A stretch of 23,733 nt of DNA, taken from assembly GCA_046756865.1 (NCBI GenBank), contig JBHHXE010000017.1, forward strand, positions 1 to 23,733, written 5' to 3'. The first letter of the stretch is position 1. Each line of letters opens with the position of its first letter. This document shows positions 1-7,651 of this stretch, one piece after another. The notes under the pieces are model-generated. The model saw only the letters and a program-made list of their open reading frames with translations, was not told the origin of the DNA and ran no database searches. This DNA comes from DUAG01 sp046756865 (GTDB lineage Bacteria > Nitrospirota > Nitrospiria > SBBL01 > JAADHI01). Position numbers and translations under genes: made by a program.

Positions 1-1896
1 ACCAAAATCGGGAAAATTGTTTTCAGGAGTTATCAGGAAAAACAGGCGGAAAACTTCAGAAAAATGATCGTTTCGATGGCTGAGGATATCCGCGTTTTAC
101 TCATCAAGCTTGCTGATCGACTTCACAATATGAGAACGCTTGATTCCCTCCCCGAAGAGAAACAGAAGCGGATCGCCAAAGAGACACTGGATATCTACGC
201 CCCGCTTGCAAGTCGCCTGGGAATTGCCTGGATCAAGTCCGAGCTGGAAGACCACTGTCTTAAGTTTTTAAAGCCGGAAGTCTACCAGACCTTGGTAAAA
301 AAGGCGAAAATAGGGCGTGGAGAACGGGAGAAATATGTTCTTTCGGTGATTAAGCTGGTTGAAAAGGCCCTGAAAGAAAATAAATTTGACTGCCAGATTT
401 CGGGGCGCACAAAGCATCTCTTCGGAGTCTATCAAAAAATGGAGCGTTACGGCATTCCATTCGAGGAAGTCCATGACCTGATGGGCATTCGTGTCATCAC
501 CCATTCGGCCATGAATTGTTATGCCCTGCTCGGTCTGATTCATTCCCTCTGGAGACCGGTTCCGGGGCGGTTTAAGGACTACATCGCGATTCCAAAATCA
601 AACTTGTATCAATCGCTTCATACGACCGTGATCGGTCCTGAAGGGAGGCATGTCGAATTTCAAATCAGGACGAGAGAAATGCACCGGATCGCCGAAGACG
701 GGATTGCCTCACACTGGGTATACAAGGAAGGTGGCCAGGTAAATGAAAAAGACGAGAAGATATTTTCATGGTTGCGTCAGTTGGTTGAATGGCAGCAGGA
801 TCTTGCTGATACCCGGCAGTTTATGGATTCTGTTAAAACAGAGCTTTTCACCGATGTGGTCTATGTATTCAGTCCGAAAGGAGATGTCAAGGAATTGGTG
901 AAGGGTTCGACCCCGGTCGATTTTGCGTACGCGATCCATACGGAAATCGGGAACCATTGCGTTGGCGCCAAGGTCAGCGGGCGAATCGCGCCGTTACGCT
1001 ATCAGTTAAAGAATGGTGATACGGTAGAGATTCTGACCTCTCCATCACAAAAGCCGAGCAAGGATTGGTTGAAAATTGTTAAGACCTCTAAGGCAAAGAC
1101 CAAGATTAAACATTTGATCCAGGAGGAAGAGCGCAGCCAAAGTCTTGAAATCGGAAAAAGAATGCTGGAACGGGAATTGAGAAAGGCAAATTTAAGTCCA
1201 TCCGAATCGCTTAAGTCAAAGCAAATCCTGTCGGAGGTAAAAGAAAATGGAATCCACTCGATTGAAGACCTTTTTGTGGCGATTGGATATGGAAAAATTT
1301 CGACAAAACAGGCTATCCGCCCCCTGATTTCAGAACCGAAGATGAAAGAAAGCTTCAAGGACAAGATTATCAAGCATGTTGGCTTAGGAAGGAGCAAAGT
1401 CAAAGTAAAGGGATTGGATGATATTCTGATTCACCTTTCGAAATGCTGCTCTCCGGTTCCGGGTGACCAAATCATCGGTTTTATTACACGTGGACGAGGG
1501 CTGTCGATCCATACCCTTGACTGCCCGAATATCGACGCGCTCGATTACGACAAGGAACGTCTTGTCGAGGTGGATTGGGAAAAAGGAGGCGAATCGACGC
1601 ATTCAATGGATATTACCGTTCTTACGGTTGACAAGCCGGGCCTCCTTGCCTCTGTATCTTCCTCGATTACACGCTCGGGGGCCAATATCAGTCATGCTGA
1701 GATCATCACAACTGATGATAAGAAAGCCATGTTTCATTTTGTTATTGATATTGTTGATATCAGACAGTTGGATAAGGTTTTTAACAAGCTGGAATCTCTG
1801 GATGGGGTGTTGCAGGTTCGCCGGGTCAGGAAGGGTTTAGACGCCCAGGACCTTAGTGAGGACACTGAGAATCTAAATTTTCTTGACAAAAATTGA
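1..1896 (+). CDS. rel: Bifunctional (p)ppGpp synthetase/hydrolase, RelA/SpoT family (5' end cut by window)
   Basis: This is the stringent-response enzyme that makes and degrades (p)ppGpp in the cytoplasm. The frame is open from base 1, and the first residues (FRSYQEKQAENFRKMIVSMA) match the interior of the HD hydrolase domain, so roughly the first 100 residues lie upstream and the ATG at 64 is internal. Domains in order are: the end of the HD domain with KLADRLHNMRT, which holds its last metal-binding Asp; the synthetase domain with KHLFGVYQKM, RFKD at 568-579 and EFQIRT; the TGS domain from VYVFSPKGD to GDTVEILTS; a helical region; the cysteine-pair domain (LSKCCSPVPGDQ); and a C-terminal ACT domain from about 1600. 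RFKD is typical of bifunctional Rel/SpoT; monofunctional RelA usually has an acidic version there. The gene ends in a putative terminator, so it is probably the last gene of its transcript. Confidence 0.95.
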   Translation, partial: TKIGKIVFRSYQEKQAENFRKMIVSMAEDIRVLLIKLADRLHNMRTLDSLPEEKQKRIAKETLDIYAPLASRLGIAWIKSELEDHCLKFLKPEVYQTLVKKAKIGRGEREKYVLSVIKLVEKALKENKFDCQISGRTKHLFGVYQKMERYGIPFEEVHDLMGIRVITHSAMNCYALLGLIHSLWRPVPGRFKDYIAIPKSNLYQSLHTTVIGPEGRHVEFQIRTREMHRIAEDGIASHWVYKEGGQVNEKDEKIFSWLRQLVEWQQDLADTRQFMDSVKTELFTDVVYVFSPKGDVKELVKGSTPVDFAYAIHTEIGNHCVGAKVSGRIAPLRYQLKNGDTVEILTSPSQKPSKDWLKIVKTSKAKTKIKHLIQEEERSQSLEIGKRMLERELRKANLSPSESLKSKQILSEVKENGIHSIEDLFVAIGYGKISTKQAIRPLISEPKMKESFKDKIIKHVGLGRSKVKVKGLDDILIHLSKCCSPVPGDQIIGFITRGRGLSIHTLDCPNIDALDYDKERLVEVDWEKGGESTHSMDITVLTVDKPGLLASVSSSITRSGANISHAEIITTDDKKAMFHFVIDIVDIRQLDKVFNKLESLDGVLQVRRVRKGLDAQDLSEDTENLNFLDKN

Positions 1897-1910
1897 TCGA
1901 TATGTAAACA
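1883..1910 (+). promoter_or_regulatory. Possible sigma-70 promoter at the end of rel, serving nadE-glnA
   Basis: A perfect TTGACA at 1883-1888 lies inside the last codons of rel. It is followed after 16 bases by TAAACA (1905-1910), which matches the -10 consensus only partly. If used, transcription would start near 1917, upstream of the terminator-like hairpin at 1950-1987, and give nadE a leader of about 95 bases containing that hairpin. The weak -10 makes this tentative. Confidence 0.3.
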
Positions 1911-1949
1911 TTCCGCCACAGTGAGGGATTGAGAAATTAGTCGGGGGAC

Positions 1950-1987
1950 AAGGGCGTCTTCTCCAGCAGTGGGGGCGCCTTTTTTTT
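1950..1987 (+). terminator. Rho-independent terminator or attenuator between rel and nadE
   Basis: AAGG (1950-1953) pairs with CCTT (1978-1981). After a single bulged G at 1954, CGTCT pairs with GGGCG through two Watson-Crick pairs, a G-U, a G-C and a G-U. The stem runs into eight consecutive T (1980-1987). It can end rel transcription, but it stops only 25 bases before the nadE start codon. That leaves no room for an ordinary promoter behind it, so partial read-through or regulated attenuation is plausible. Confidence 0.6.
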
Positions 1988-2012
1988 ATGGAGACCGTTC
2001 ATTCGGGAAAAA

Positions 2013-3830
2013 ATGCAAATCCTCCGAGTTGCTTTGGCTCAGATAAACTGTACCGTAGGAGATCTCTCCGGGAATGTCCTTAAAATAGGGGACGCGATCG
2101 ACCGGGCGAAGAAGCAGAAAGTCGACTTGGTGGCCTTTCCTGAACTGGCGATCCCCGGGTACCCCCCTGAAGACCTGCTCCTTAAACCGCAGTTTATTGA
2201 CGATAATTTGAGTGCGCTTGATCAGGTGGTCCAAAAGAGCGACGGTATTACAGTTGTGGTCGGCTTTGTTCACCGTGAAGAGGCACTTTATAATGCGGCG
2301 GCAGTGATACACCATGGTCGCATCGGCTTAATCTATCAAAAATGTTATCTTCCGAACTATGGCGTTTTTGATGAGAGCCGATACTTTCGGACCGGAAGAA
2401 CAGCTCCCGTCTTTTCTCTGGAAGGCGTTTCTGTCGGGGTGAATATTTGTGAAGATATCTGGTACCCCGAAGGCCCTGTTCGTGCACAAGCCCTGGGAGG
2501 CGGTGCGGAACTGATCGTCAATATAAACGCCTCTCCCTATCATGCCGAGAAGGGAAAATTACGCGAAGAGATGCTGGCGGCGCGTGCCAGGGAGAACGCC
2601 GCCCTGGTGGCTTATGTCAACATGGTGGGGGGGCAGGATGAACTGGTGTTTGACGGTGGAAGCCTCGTATACGATGAACGGGGGATTCTCCTGGGGCGAG
2701 GGAAGCAGTTCCAGGAGTCATTAATGATTATGGATCTGCCGGTAGACGGTGTTATACAGAAAAGGCGGCGTGATTCCGGGAAGTGGAAAGGAAAATGGCC
2801 AGGCGATTTTCCGGAAGTAAAAAAGTGGGTCTTCAGTGATAAAAAAGTTGGGAGGAGTCGGAAGAAGCGTGTTCCCGTTGTTGTCAGACGCTTTACCCGG
2901 CAGCGCGAGGTCTATCAGGCATTGACCCTGGGGCTGCGTGATTATGTTCGTAAGAACGATTTCAAATGCGGGGTGATTGGTCTCTCAGGGGGAATCGATT
3001 CTGCCCTGACCGCCGCAATTGCCGTTGACGCATTGGGGAAGGGAAATGTTGTCGGCGTGTTTATGCCGTCTCGTTATACCTCTCCGGAAAGTGTTGAAGA
3101 TGTCCATGCGCTTGCTCAAAACCTGGGGATTCGTTTGATGACCCATTCGATCGAATCGCCATTTCAATCCTTTCTCTCCCTGTTTTCCAAGTCTTTTGAA
3201 GGCCTGGATGAGAATATTACAGAAGAAAATCTTCAGTCCCGCATCCGGGGAAACATACTGATGGCACTTTCAAATAAGTTCGGGTGGATTGTTCTGACAA
3301 CAGGAAATAAGAGTGAGTTCAGTGTCGGGTATACAACGCTCTATGGAGATATGGCTGGTGGTTTTTCCGTCATCAAGGATATCTGGAAGCTGTCGGTCTA
3401 CAAACTGGCGCGGGCCCGAAACAGGTGGGGGAAGAAGGTGATCCCCTCACGTATCCTGAGCCGACCGCCCACTGCGGAGTTGCGCCTGAACCAAACGGAT
3501 CAGGACAGTCTACCTCCTTATGAGATTCTTGATCCGATCTTGCGGGCCTATGTGGAGGAAGACAAGCGTTTTGATGAAATAGCAGCAATAGGCTTTGAGC
3601 CGGAGACTGTTTCAAGGGTGATTCGCCTGGTGGATTCATCAGAGTTTAAACGAAGACAGTCCCCGGTCGGGATCAAGATTACCCCGCGGGCCTTGGGCAA
3701 AGATCGTCGGATGCCGATCACCAACCGGTACCGCAGTTTTTATCCAGCAGAAAAAGGAACAGGCAAGAATAATGAAAAGAACAAGAAGCGGAAAGGAAAC
3801 CCCCAGGCTCAGCGATTGATCTTGGGATAA
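2013..3830 (+). CDS. nadE: Glutamine-dependent NAD+ synthetase
   Basis: The enzyme carries out the last step of NAD+ synthesis: deamido-NAD+ is adenylylated and then amidated with ammonia released from glutamine. The N-terminal half is a nitrilase-type glutaminase, with the triad visible as Glu44 (FPELAIPGYPPEDLL), Lys110 (LIYQKCYLPNYG) and Cys146 (VNICEDIW). The C-terminal half is the synthetase, with the PP-loop SGGIDS near residues 324-329 and TTGNKSEFSVGYTTLYGDMAG further on. At 605 residues it is somewhat longer than many bacterial homologues. The extra length includes a basic linker around residues 250-290 and a Lys/Asn-rich tail (roughly the last 28 residues). ATG 2013 begins a typical N-terminus (MQILRVALAQINCTVGDL), but I see no good Shine-Dalgarno site ahead of it. 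glnA follows after 30 bases and is probably co-transcribed. Confidence 0.96.
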   Translation: MQILRVALAQINCTVGDLSGNVLKIGDAIDRAKKQKVDLVAFPELAIPGYPPEDLLLKPQFIDDNLSALDQVVQKSDGITVVVGFVHREEALYNAAAVIHHGRIGLIYQKCYLPNYGVFDESRYFRTGRTAPVFSLEGVSVGVNICEDIWYPEGPVRAQALGGGAELIVNINASPYHAEKGKLREEMLAARARENAALVAYVNMVGGQDELVFDGGSLVYDERGILLGRGKQFQESLMIMDLPVDGVIQKRRRDSGKWKGKWPGDFPEVKKWVFSDKKVGRSRKKRVPVVVRRFTRQREVYQALTLGLRDYVRKNDFKCGVIGLSGGIDSALTAAIAVDALGKGNVVGVFMPSRYTSPESVEDVHALAQNLGIRLMTHSIESPFQSFLSLFSKSFEGLDENITEENLQSRIRGNILMALSNKFGWIVLTTGNKSEFSVGYTTLYGDMAGGFSVIKDIWKLSVYKLARARNRWGKKVIPSRILSRPPTAELRLNQTDQDSLPPYEILDPILRAYVEEDKRFDEIAAIGFEPETVSRVIRLVDSSEFKRRQSPVGIKITPRALGKDRRMPITNRYRSFYPAEKGTGKNNEKNKKRKGNPQAQRLILG

Positions 3831-3860
3831 AATCTCAGAAAAAGGGAGGGAAAAGATCGC

Positions 3861-5270
3861 ATGACACCAAAAGAGGTAATGGAGTTTGCTCGGAAAAATG
3901 ACGTCAAACTGGTTGATTTTAAGTTTGTTGATTTTCCAGGGAGTTGGCAGCACTTCGTGACGCCGATCAGTGAGTTCTCAGAGGAAACTTTTGAAGAGGG
4001 TTCTGGTTTTGACGGATCAAGTATCCGAGGCTGGGCGGAGATCAACAATAGCGATATGCTGGCAGTCCCGGATCCCACAACAGCCATCATGGATCCTTTT
4101 GCAAAAATACCGACACTTTCAGTCGTTTGCAGCATTAAAGATCCCATCCTGAACGAGCCGTACGGAAAAGATCCCCGTTCTGTCGCGAAAAAGGCGGAAG
4201 CCTACCTGAAGTCAACAGGGATTGGGGATACGTCCTATATCGGGCCGGAAGCCGAATTTTTTATCTTCGACGGAATCCGCTTCGATCAGGGACCTGAATC
4301 CGGGTACTATTTCATTGAATCGGAGGAAGGCGCCTGGAATACCGGTCAGGAGGGTTCAAACCTTGGTCATAAGCCTCGACACAAGCAGGGTTACTTCCCC
4401 GTCCCGCCGGTCGACAGCCAGGAGGATCTCAGGGGCGAAATGGTTCTTGAGATGGAGAAGGCCGGTATCCGGGTCGAAAAGGAACACCATGAGGTGGCGA
4501 CAGCAGGTCAGGCCGAAATAGACATGCGCTTTGATTCTTTGGTGAAGATGGCGGACAAGCTTATGCTGTATAAGTATATCGTAAAAAATGTCGCAAAACG
4601 CCATAACAAGACGGTGACCTTCATGCCCAAGCCTATATTTGGAGATAACGGCTCAGGAATGCATACCCACCAGAGTATCTGGAAAAAGGGCGAACCCCTC
4701 TTTGCGGGAGACGAATATGCCGGCATCAGTAAGACCTGTCTTTACTATATCGGCGGCATTTTAAAGCATGCCACCGCGCTGGCTGCTTTGACGAATCCAA
4801 CGACCAATTCGTATAAACGTCTCACCCCCGGATTCGAGGCTCCGGTCAATCTGGCCTATTCAAGTAGAAATCGGAGCGCATCAATCCGCATTCCGATGTA
4901 TTCAAATAACCCGAAGGCAAAGCGGATCGAAGTTCGCTTCCCTGATCCGACCTGTAATCCCTATCTTGCTTTCAGCGCCATGCTCATGGCGGGGCTTGAC
5001 GGGATAGAAAACAAGATTGATCCGGGAGACGCTGTGGATAAGAATCTCTATGAGCTGAATGCAACCGAGGCGGCGGCGCTCAAGACGATGCCGGCAAGTT
5101 TGGAAGAGGCCCTGGATGCTCTGGAGGCGGATTATGCTTTCCTTTTGAAGGGGGATGTCTTTACAGAGGACATCATCAAAACCTGGATTGCGTATAAGAG
5201 AGAGAATGAGGTCGATGAAATTCGTGTCCGACCGCATCCCTATGAATTTTCCCTTTATTACGATATTTAG
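3861..5270 (+). CDS. glnA: Glutamine synthetase type I
   Basis: It makes glutamine from glutamate, ammonia and ATP as a cytoplasmic dodecamer. The 469-residue length is right for GSI. Recognisable segments are GSGFDGSSIRGW, GPEAEFFIFD, NGSGMHTHQSIWKKG, NPTTNSYKRLTPGFEAPVN, SSRNRSASIRIP and RFPDPTCNPYLAFSAML. Tyr397, in DKNLYELNATEAAAL, aligns with the tyrosine adenylylated by GlnE in enterobacteria, so covalent regulation by an adenylyltransferase is possible; no glnE or glnB is present here. A strong AGGGAGGG lies upstream of ATG 3861. The gene follows nadE by 30 bases, and both enzymes handle glutamine. No sigma-54 (-24/-12) site is visible in the short gap, so nitrogen control would have to act upstream of nadE or after translation. 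Confidence 0.97.
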   Translation: MTPKEVMEFARKNDVKLVDFKFVDFPGSWQHFVTPISEFSEETFEEGSGFDGSSIRGWAEINNSDMLAVPDPTTAIMDPFAKIPTLSVVCSIKDPILNEPYGKDPRSVAKKAEAYLKSTGIGDTSYIGPEAEFFIFDGIRFDQGPESGYYFIESEEGAWNTGQEGSNLGHKPRHKQGYFPVPPVDSQEDLRGEMVLEMEKAGIRVEKEHHEVATAGQAEIDMRFDSLVKMADKLMLYKYIVKNVAKRHNKTVTFMPKPIFGDNGSGMHTHQSIWKKGEPLFAGDEYAGISKTCLYYIGGILKHATALAALTNPTTNSYKRLTPGFEAPVNLAYSSRNRSASIRIPMYSNNPKAKRIEVRFPDPTCNPYLAFSAMLMAGLDGIENKIDPGDAVDKNLYELNATEAAALKTMPASLEEALDALEADYAFLLKGDVFTEDIIKTWIAYKRENEVDEIRVRPHPYEFSLYYDI

Positions 5271-5334
5271 GTGTTTTGATCGAACACGGATCGCAGGTAG
5301 ACCCCTGATTCAACAGAGAGGGGTTTCAAAAGAG

Positions 5335-5371
5335 AAGAGGGGCTTTGCCACTTAAGGCAAGCCCCTCTTTT
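5335..5371 (+). terminator. Rho-independent terminator after glnA
   Basis: AAGAGGGGCTT-T-GCC pairs with GGCAAGCCCCTCTT around the loop ACTTAA: a 14-bp stem with one bulged T, followed by a short T run. A smaller GC-rich hairpin (ACCCCT 5301-5306 with AGGGGT 5319-5324) lies just before it. It separates the nadE-glnA unit from the ribBA promoter that starts 14 bases downstream. Confidence 0.85.
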
Positions 5372-5384
5372 CGTTTGGGTTTGT

Positions 5385-5413
5385 TTGACAAAAACCCTCC
5401 GCTCTTATATAGT
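5385..5413 (+). promoter_or_regulatory. Sigma-70 promoter for the ribBA-ribH-nusB-purB operon
   Basis: TTGACA (5385-5390) is followed by a 17-base spacer and TATAGT (5408-5413), close to the vegetative consensus. The predicted start is near 5420, giving an untranslated leader of only about 40 bases before the GTG at 5462. That is too short for an FMN riboswitch, and none is visible. It sits directly behind the glnA terminator, as expected for a new transcription unit. Confidence 0.75.
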
Positions 5414-5461
5414 TACGGCGAGGGAAGTTGTCTTTTTTTTTGTCAAAATGGAGTGATTTTA

Positions 5462-6664
5462 GTGAGATTTCGTGCGATTGAGGCGGCACTTACCGATATG
5501 AAAAAGGGAAAGATGGTCGTTCTCAGTGATGATGAAGATCGGGAAAATGAAGGAGATCTGGTCATTGCGGCGGAGAAGATTACTCATGAAGGGATCAACT
5601 TCATGGCAAAGCATGGCCGAGGCCTGATATGCTTGACCCTCACCGAAGAGCATACGAAACGATTGCAACTGGGTCCGATGACCCGTGAGAACACCTCTTC
5701 CTTCGGAACAAACTTTACGATTTCAATTGATGCCCGCGAAGGTGTGACCACCGGGATTTCCGCGATGGATCGTGCTTTGACCATACAAGCCGCGGTTAAT
5801 CCGGATGCTCAGCCGGGTGACTTGGTCCGCCCCGGGCATGTCTTCCCGATTCAGGCCCAAGAGGGTGGTGTATTGAAAAGGGCAGGCCAGACAGAAGGCT
5901 CGGTTGATCTGGCCCGTTTGGCAGGGCTTGTTCCTGCCGGTGTGATCTGTGAGATCATGAATGAGGACGGGTCGATGTCACGTATGCCGGAATTGCTTGA
6001 ATTTGGCCGTCGGCATGGTTTGAGGCTGGTGACGATCAAGGACCTCATTGAATACCGAATGGCTCGGGAATCGCTCGTCAAGCGCGTTGCAGAGGCGAAT
6101 CTACCAACAGAATATGGGGACTTCAAGGCGATCGCCTATCAGAATGAAATTGACCATGAGTGTCATATTGCGCTCGTGAAGGGCAAGGTCAAAGGGAAGC
6201 GGCCCATCCTGGTTCGTGTCCACTCCGGTTGTGTCACTGGAGACATTTTCGTTTCAAAGCGTTGCGACTGTGGGGAACAATTACACGCTGCCTTGAGACA
6301 GATTGAAAAAGAAAAGTCGGGCGTTCTGTTGTACCTGAACCAGGAGGGACGTGGAATTGGCCTGGTCAACAAGTTAAAGGCCTATGGTCTTCAGGATAGT
6401 GGACGTGATACGGTCCAAGCCAATATGGATCTTGGTTTTAAGGATGATTTGAGGGATTATGGGATCGGAGCCCAAATATTGGTCGATCTTGGGTTACGTA
6501 CTATCCGTTTGATGACCAATAATCCAAGAAAAATCGTCGGTTTAGATGGTTACGGCCTGGAAGTTAGTGAACGCGTGCCGATTGAAACAGCCCCTCACGA
6601 AGAAAATGTCCATTATCTTCGAACGAAGAAGGACAAGCTGGGACATATATTAAGTCAGGTCTAG
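5462..6664 (+). CDS. ribBA: RibBA: DHBP synthase / GTP cyclohydrolase II fusion
   Basis: This enzyme starts both branches of riboflavin synthesis. The RibB half makes 3,4-dihydroxy-2-butanone 4-phosphate from ribulose 5-phosphate; the RibA half opens GTP to the pyrimidine precursor. RibB shows DDEDRENEGDLV, FGTNFTISIDAREGVTTG and RPGHVFPIQAQEGGVLKRAG. RibA shows the zinc cysteines in SGCVTGDIFVSKRCDCGEQL, then LNQEGRGIGLVNKLKAYGL and TNNPRKIVGLDGYGL. I chose GTG 5462: GGAG at 5450-5453 lies eight bases before it, and the product (MRFRAIEAALTDMKKGK...) is 400 residues, normal for RibBA. The longer frame from 5345 would run across the terminator and promoter. ribH follows nine bases later and consumes the product of the RibB half. 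Confidence 0.95.
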   Translation: MRFRAIEAALTDMKKGKMVVLSDDEDRENEGDLVIAAEKITHEGINFMAKHGRGLICLTLTEEHTKRLQLGPMTRENTSSFGTNFTISIDAREGVTTGISAMDRALTIQAAVNPDAQPGDLVRPGHVFPIQAQEGGVLKRAGQTEGSVDLARLAGLVPAGVICEIMNEDGSMSRMPELLEFGRRHGLRLVTIKDLIEYRMARESLVKRVAEANLPTEYGDFKAIAYQNEIDHECHIALVKGKVKGKRPILVRVHSGCVTGDIFVSKRCDCGEQLHAALRQIEKEKSGVLLYLNQEGRGIGLVNKLKAYGLQDSGRDTVQANMDLGFKDDLRDYGIGAQILVDLGLRTIRLMTNNPRKIVGLDGYGLEVSERVPIETAPHEENVHYLRTKKDKLGHILSQV

Positions 6665-6673
6665 GAGCCTGCC

Positions 6674-7153
6674 GTGGGGACTCGGATGAAAGTTCGGAGG
6701 TGGAAGGGGGGCAAGGGCGGGGCTGGCTTGCGGTTTGGGCTTATTGTCAGCCGGTTTAATCGTCCAATTACAGACGCCCTCCTGAAGGGAGCGCTGGAAA
6801 CTTTCGAAGAGCGGGGGACGAGGCCAGAAGATATTGAAATCGCATCTGTTCCGGGAGCCTTTGAGATCCCCGGAGCCGCAAAACGCGTCGGTCTTCTCGG
6901 ACGGTTTCATGCCTTGGTCTGTCTGGGGGCCGTGATTCAGGGTGAGACCCCTCATTTTGACTATATATGCGCCGAAGTCAGTCGGGGCATTGGCCAACTC
7001 TCTCTTGAACTCGCTTTACCTGTTATATTCGGTGTTTTAACAACAACAACAGTAGAACAAGCCTCCGCCCGCTCTGGTCGTCGTGTGAACAGAGGGGCTG
7101 AGGCGGCGCTGACCGCGATTGAGATGGCGCATTTGTATAAAAACATTAAGTGA
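6674..7153 (+). CDS. ribH: 6,7-dimethyl-8-ribityllumazine synthase
   Basis: RibH condenses the RibB product with the pyrimidine intermediate to give lumazine, the penultimate step to riboflavin; the family forms 60-mer or pentamer shells. Visible landmarks are IVSRFNRPITDALLKGALE, VPGAFEIPGAAKRV, LGAVIQGETPHFDY with the catalytic His (residue 94), and FGVLTTTTVEQASARSG. The family usually has TTDT in that last motif; here the Asp is Thr. GTG 6674 has AGGAG (6663-6667) six bases ahead, overlapping the ribBA stop. ATG 6686 in the same frame (MKVRRWKGG...) is an alternative start. The N-terminus is unusually rich in Gly, Lys and Arg. No riboflavin synthase (ribE) or ribD is present in the window, so that step must be encoded elsewhere. 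Confidence 0.94.
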   Translation: MGTRMKVRRWKGGKGGAGLRFGLIVSRFNRPITDALLKGALETFEERGTRPEDIEIASVPGAFEIPGAAKRVGLLGRFHALVCLGAVIQGETPHFDYICAEVSRGIGQLSLELALPVIFGVLTTTTVEQASARSGRRVNRGAEAALTAIEMAHLYKNIK

Positions 7154-7160
7154 ACAGGTT

Positions 7161-7185
7161 CCTCCTGTGATCATGAGCCGGGAGG
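7161..7185 (+). promoter_or_regulatory. Hairpin that buries the likely nusB Shine-Dalgarno site
   Basis: CCTCCTG (7161-7167) can pair with CGGGAGG (7179-7185) through seven pairs, including one G-U, around an 11-base loop. The right arm is the only strong Shine-Dalgarno sequence before nusB, although it is rather far (16 bases) from ATG 7202. Folding would hide the ribosome site, which suggests possible translational control or coupling. Only complementarity is seen; there is no evidence of function. Confidence 0.35.
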
Positions 7186-7201
7186 TGAAGCTGATTAACA
7201 G

Positions 7202-7651
7202 ATGGGATTCAGGCGCAAATCAAGAGAGTTGGCCCTTCAGGTTCTTTTTCAAGCTGATTATACACAGGGTCAGGACGGGCAGGCGCTGTCGTTTCCGATA
7301 TTGAGCAAGTCGGCTTCGCAAGTTCGGGCCTTTGCGGAAGTTCTGGTGAAAGGGGTTTTTCTTCACCGGGATGAAATTGATCGGATGATTGGTCGTTATA
7401 CGGAACATTGGGCACCTGAAAGGATGGCCTTGATAGACCGGTGCGTTCTTCAATTTTCCACTTTTGAACTCCTTTACCTTGAAGAAATTCCCCCGAAGGT
7501 GACACTTAATGAAGCCATCGAGATTGCAAAAAAATATGGGAATGAAGATTCAGGTGCCTTTGTAAACGGGATACTGGATCATATCCATCAAGATTTGTTC
7601 CCATCGGGGCTTGTTCCCCGCAAGTCCGGGTTTCCTGGTGATGCAGATTAA
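7202..7651 (+). CDS. nusB: Transcription antitermination factor NusB
   Basis: NusB is a small all-helical RNA-binding protein that, with NusE (ribosomal protein S10), binds boxA in rRNA leaders and supports antitermination. The start (MGFRRKSRELALQVLFQADY), RMALIDRCVLQFSTFELLY, IPPKVTLNEAIEIAKKYG and SGAFVNGILDHIHQDL match the family, and 149 residues is normal. An in-frame stop (TAA 7196-7198) lies just upstream, so ATG 7202 is the first possible ATG. ribH-nusB adjacency is very widespread in bacteria. The gene overlaps the next one by 11 bases. Confidence 0.95.
   Translation: MGFRRKSRELALQVLFQADYTQGQDGQALSFPILSKSASQVRAFAEVLVKGVFLHRDEIDRMIGRYTEHWAPERMALIDRCVLQFSTFELLYLEEIPPKVTLNEAIEIAKKYGNEDSGAFVNGILDHIHQDLFPSGLVPRKSGFPGDAD

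Noticed and set aside
64..66. ATG at 64 as the start of rel
   Set aside because: The frame is open back to base 1 and encodes residues that match the interior of the HD domain, so the gene is cut by the window edge.
1897..2012. A known NAD-type riboswitch ahead of nadE
   Set aside because: I could not match the leader to any riboswitch consensus I know; only a simple terminator-like hairpin is visible.
5345..5461. A 39-residue N-terminal extension of RibBA
   Set aside because: The extension would overlap the glnA terminator and the promoter itself; family homology and a well-spaced GGAG favour GTG 5462.
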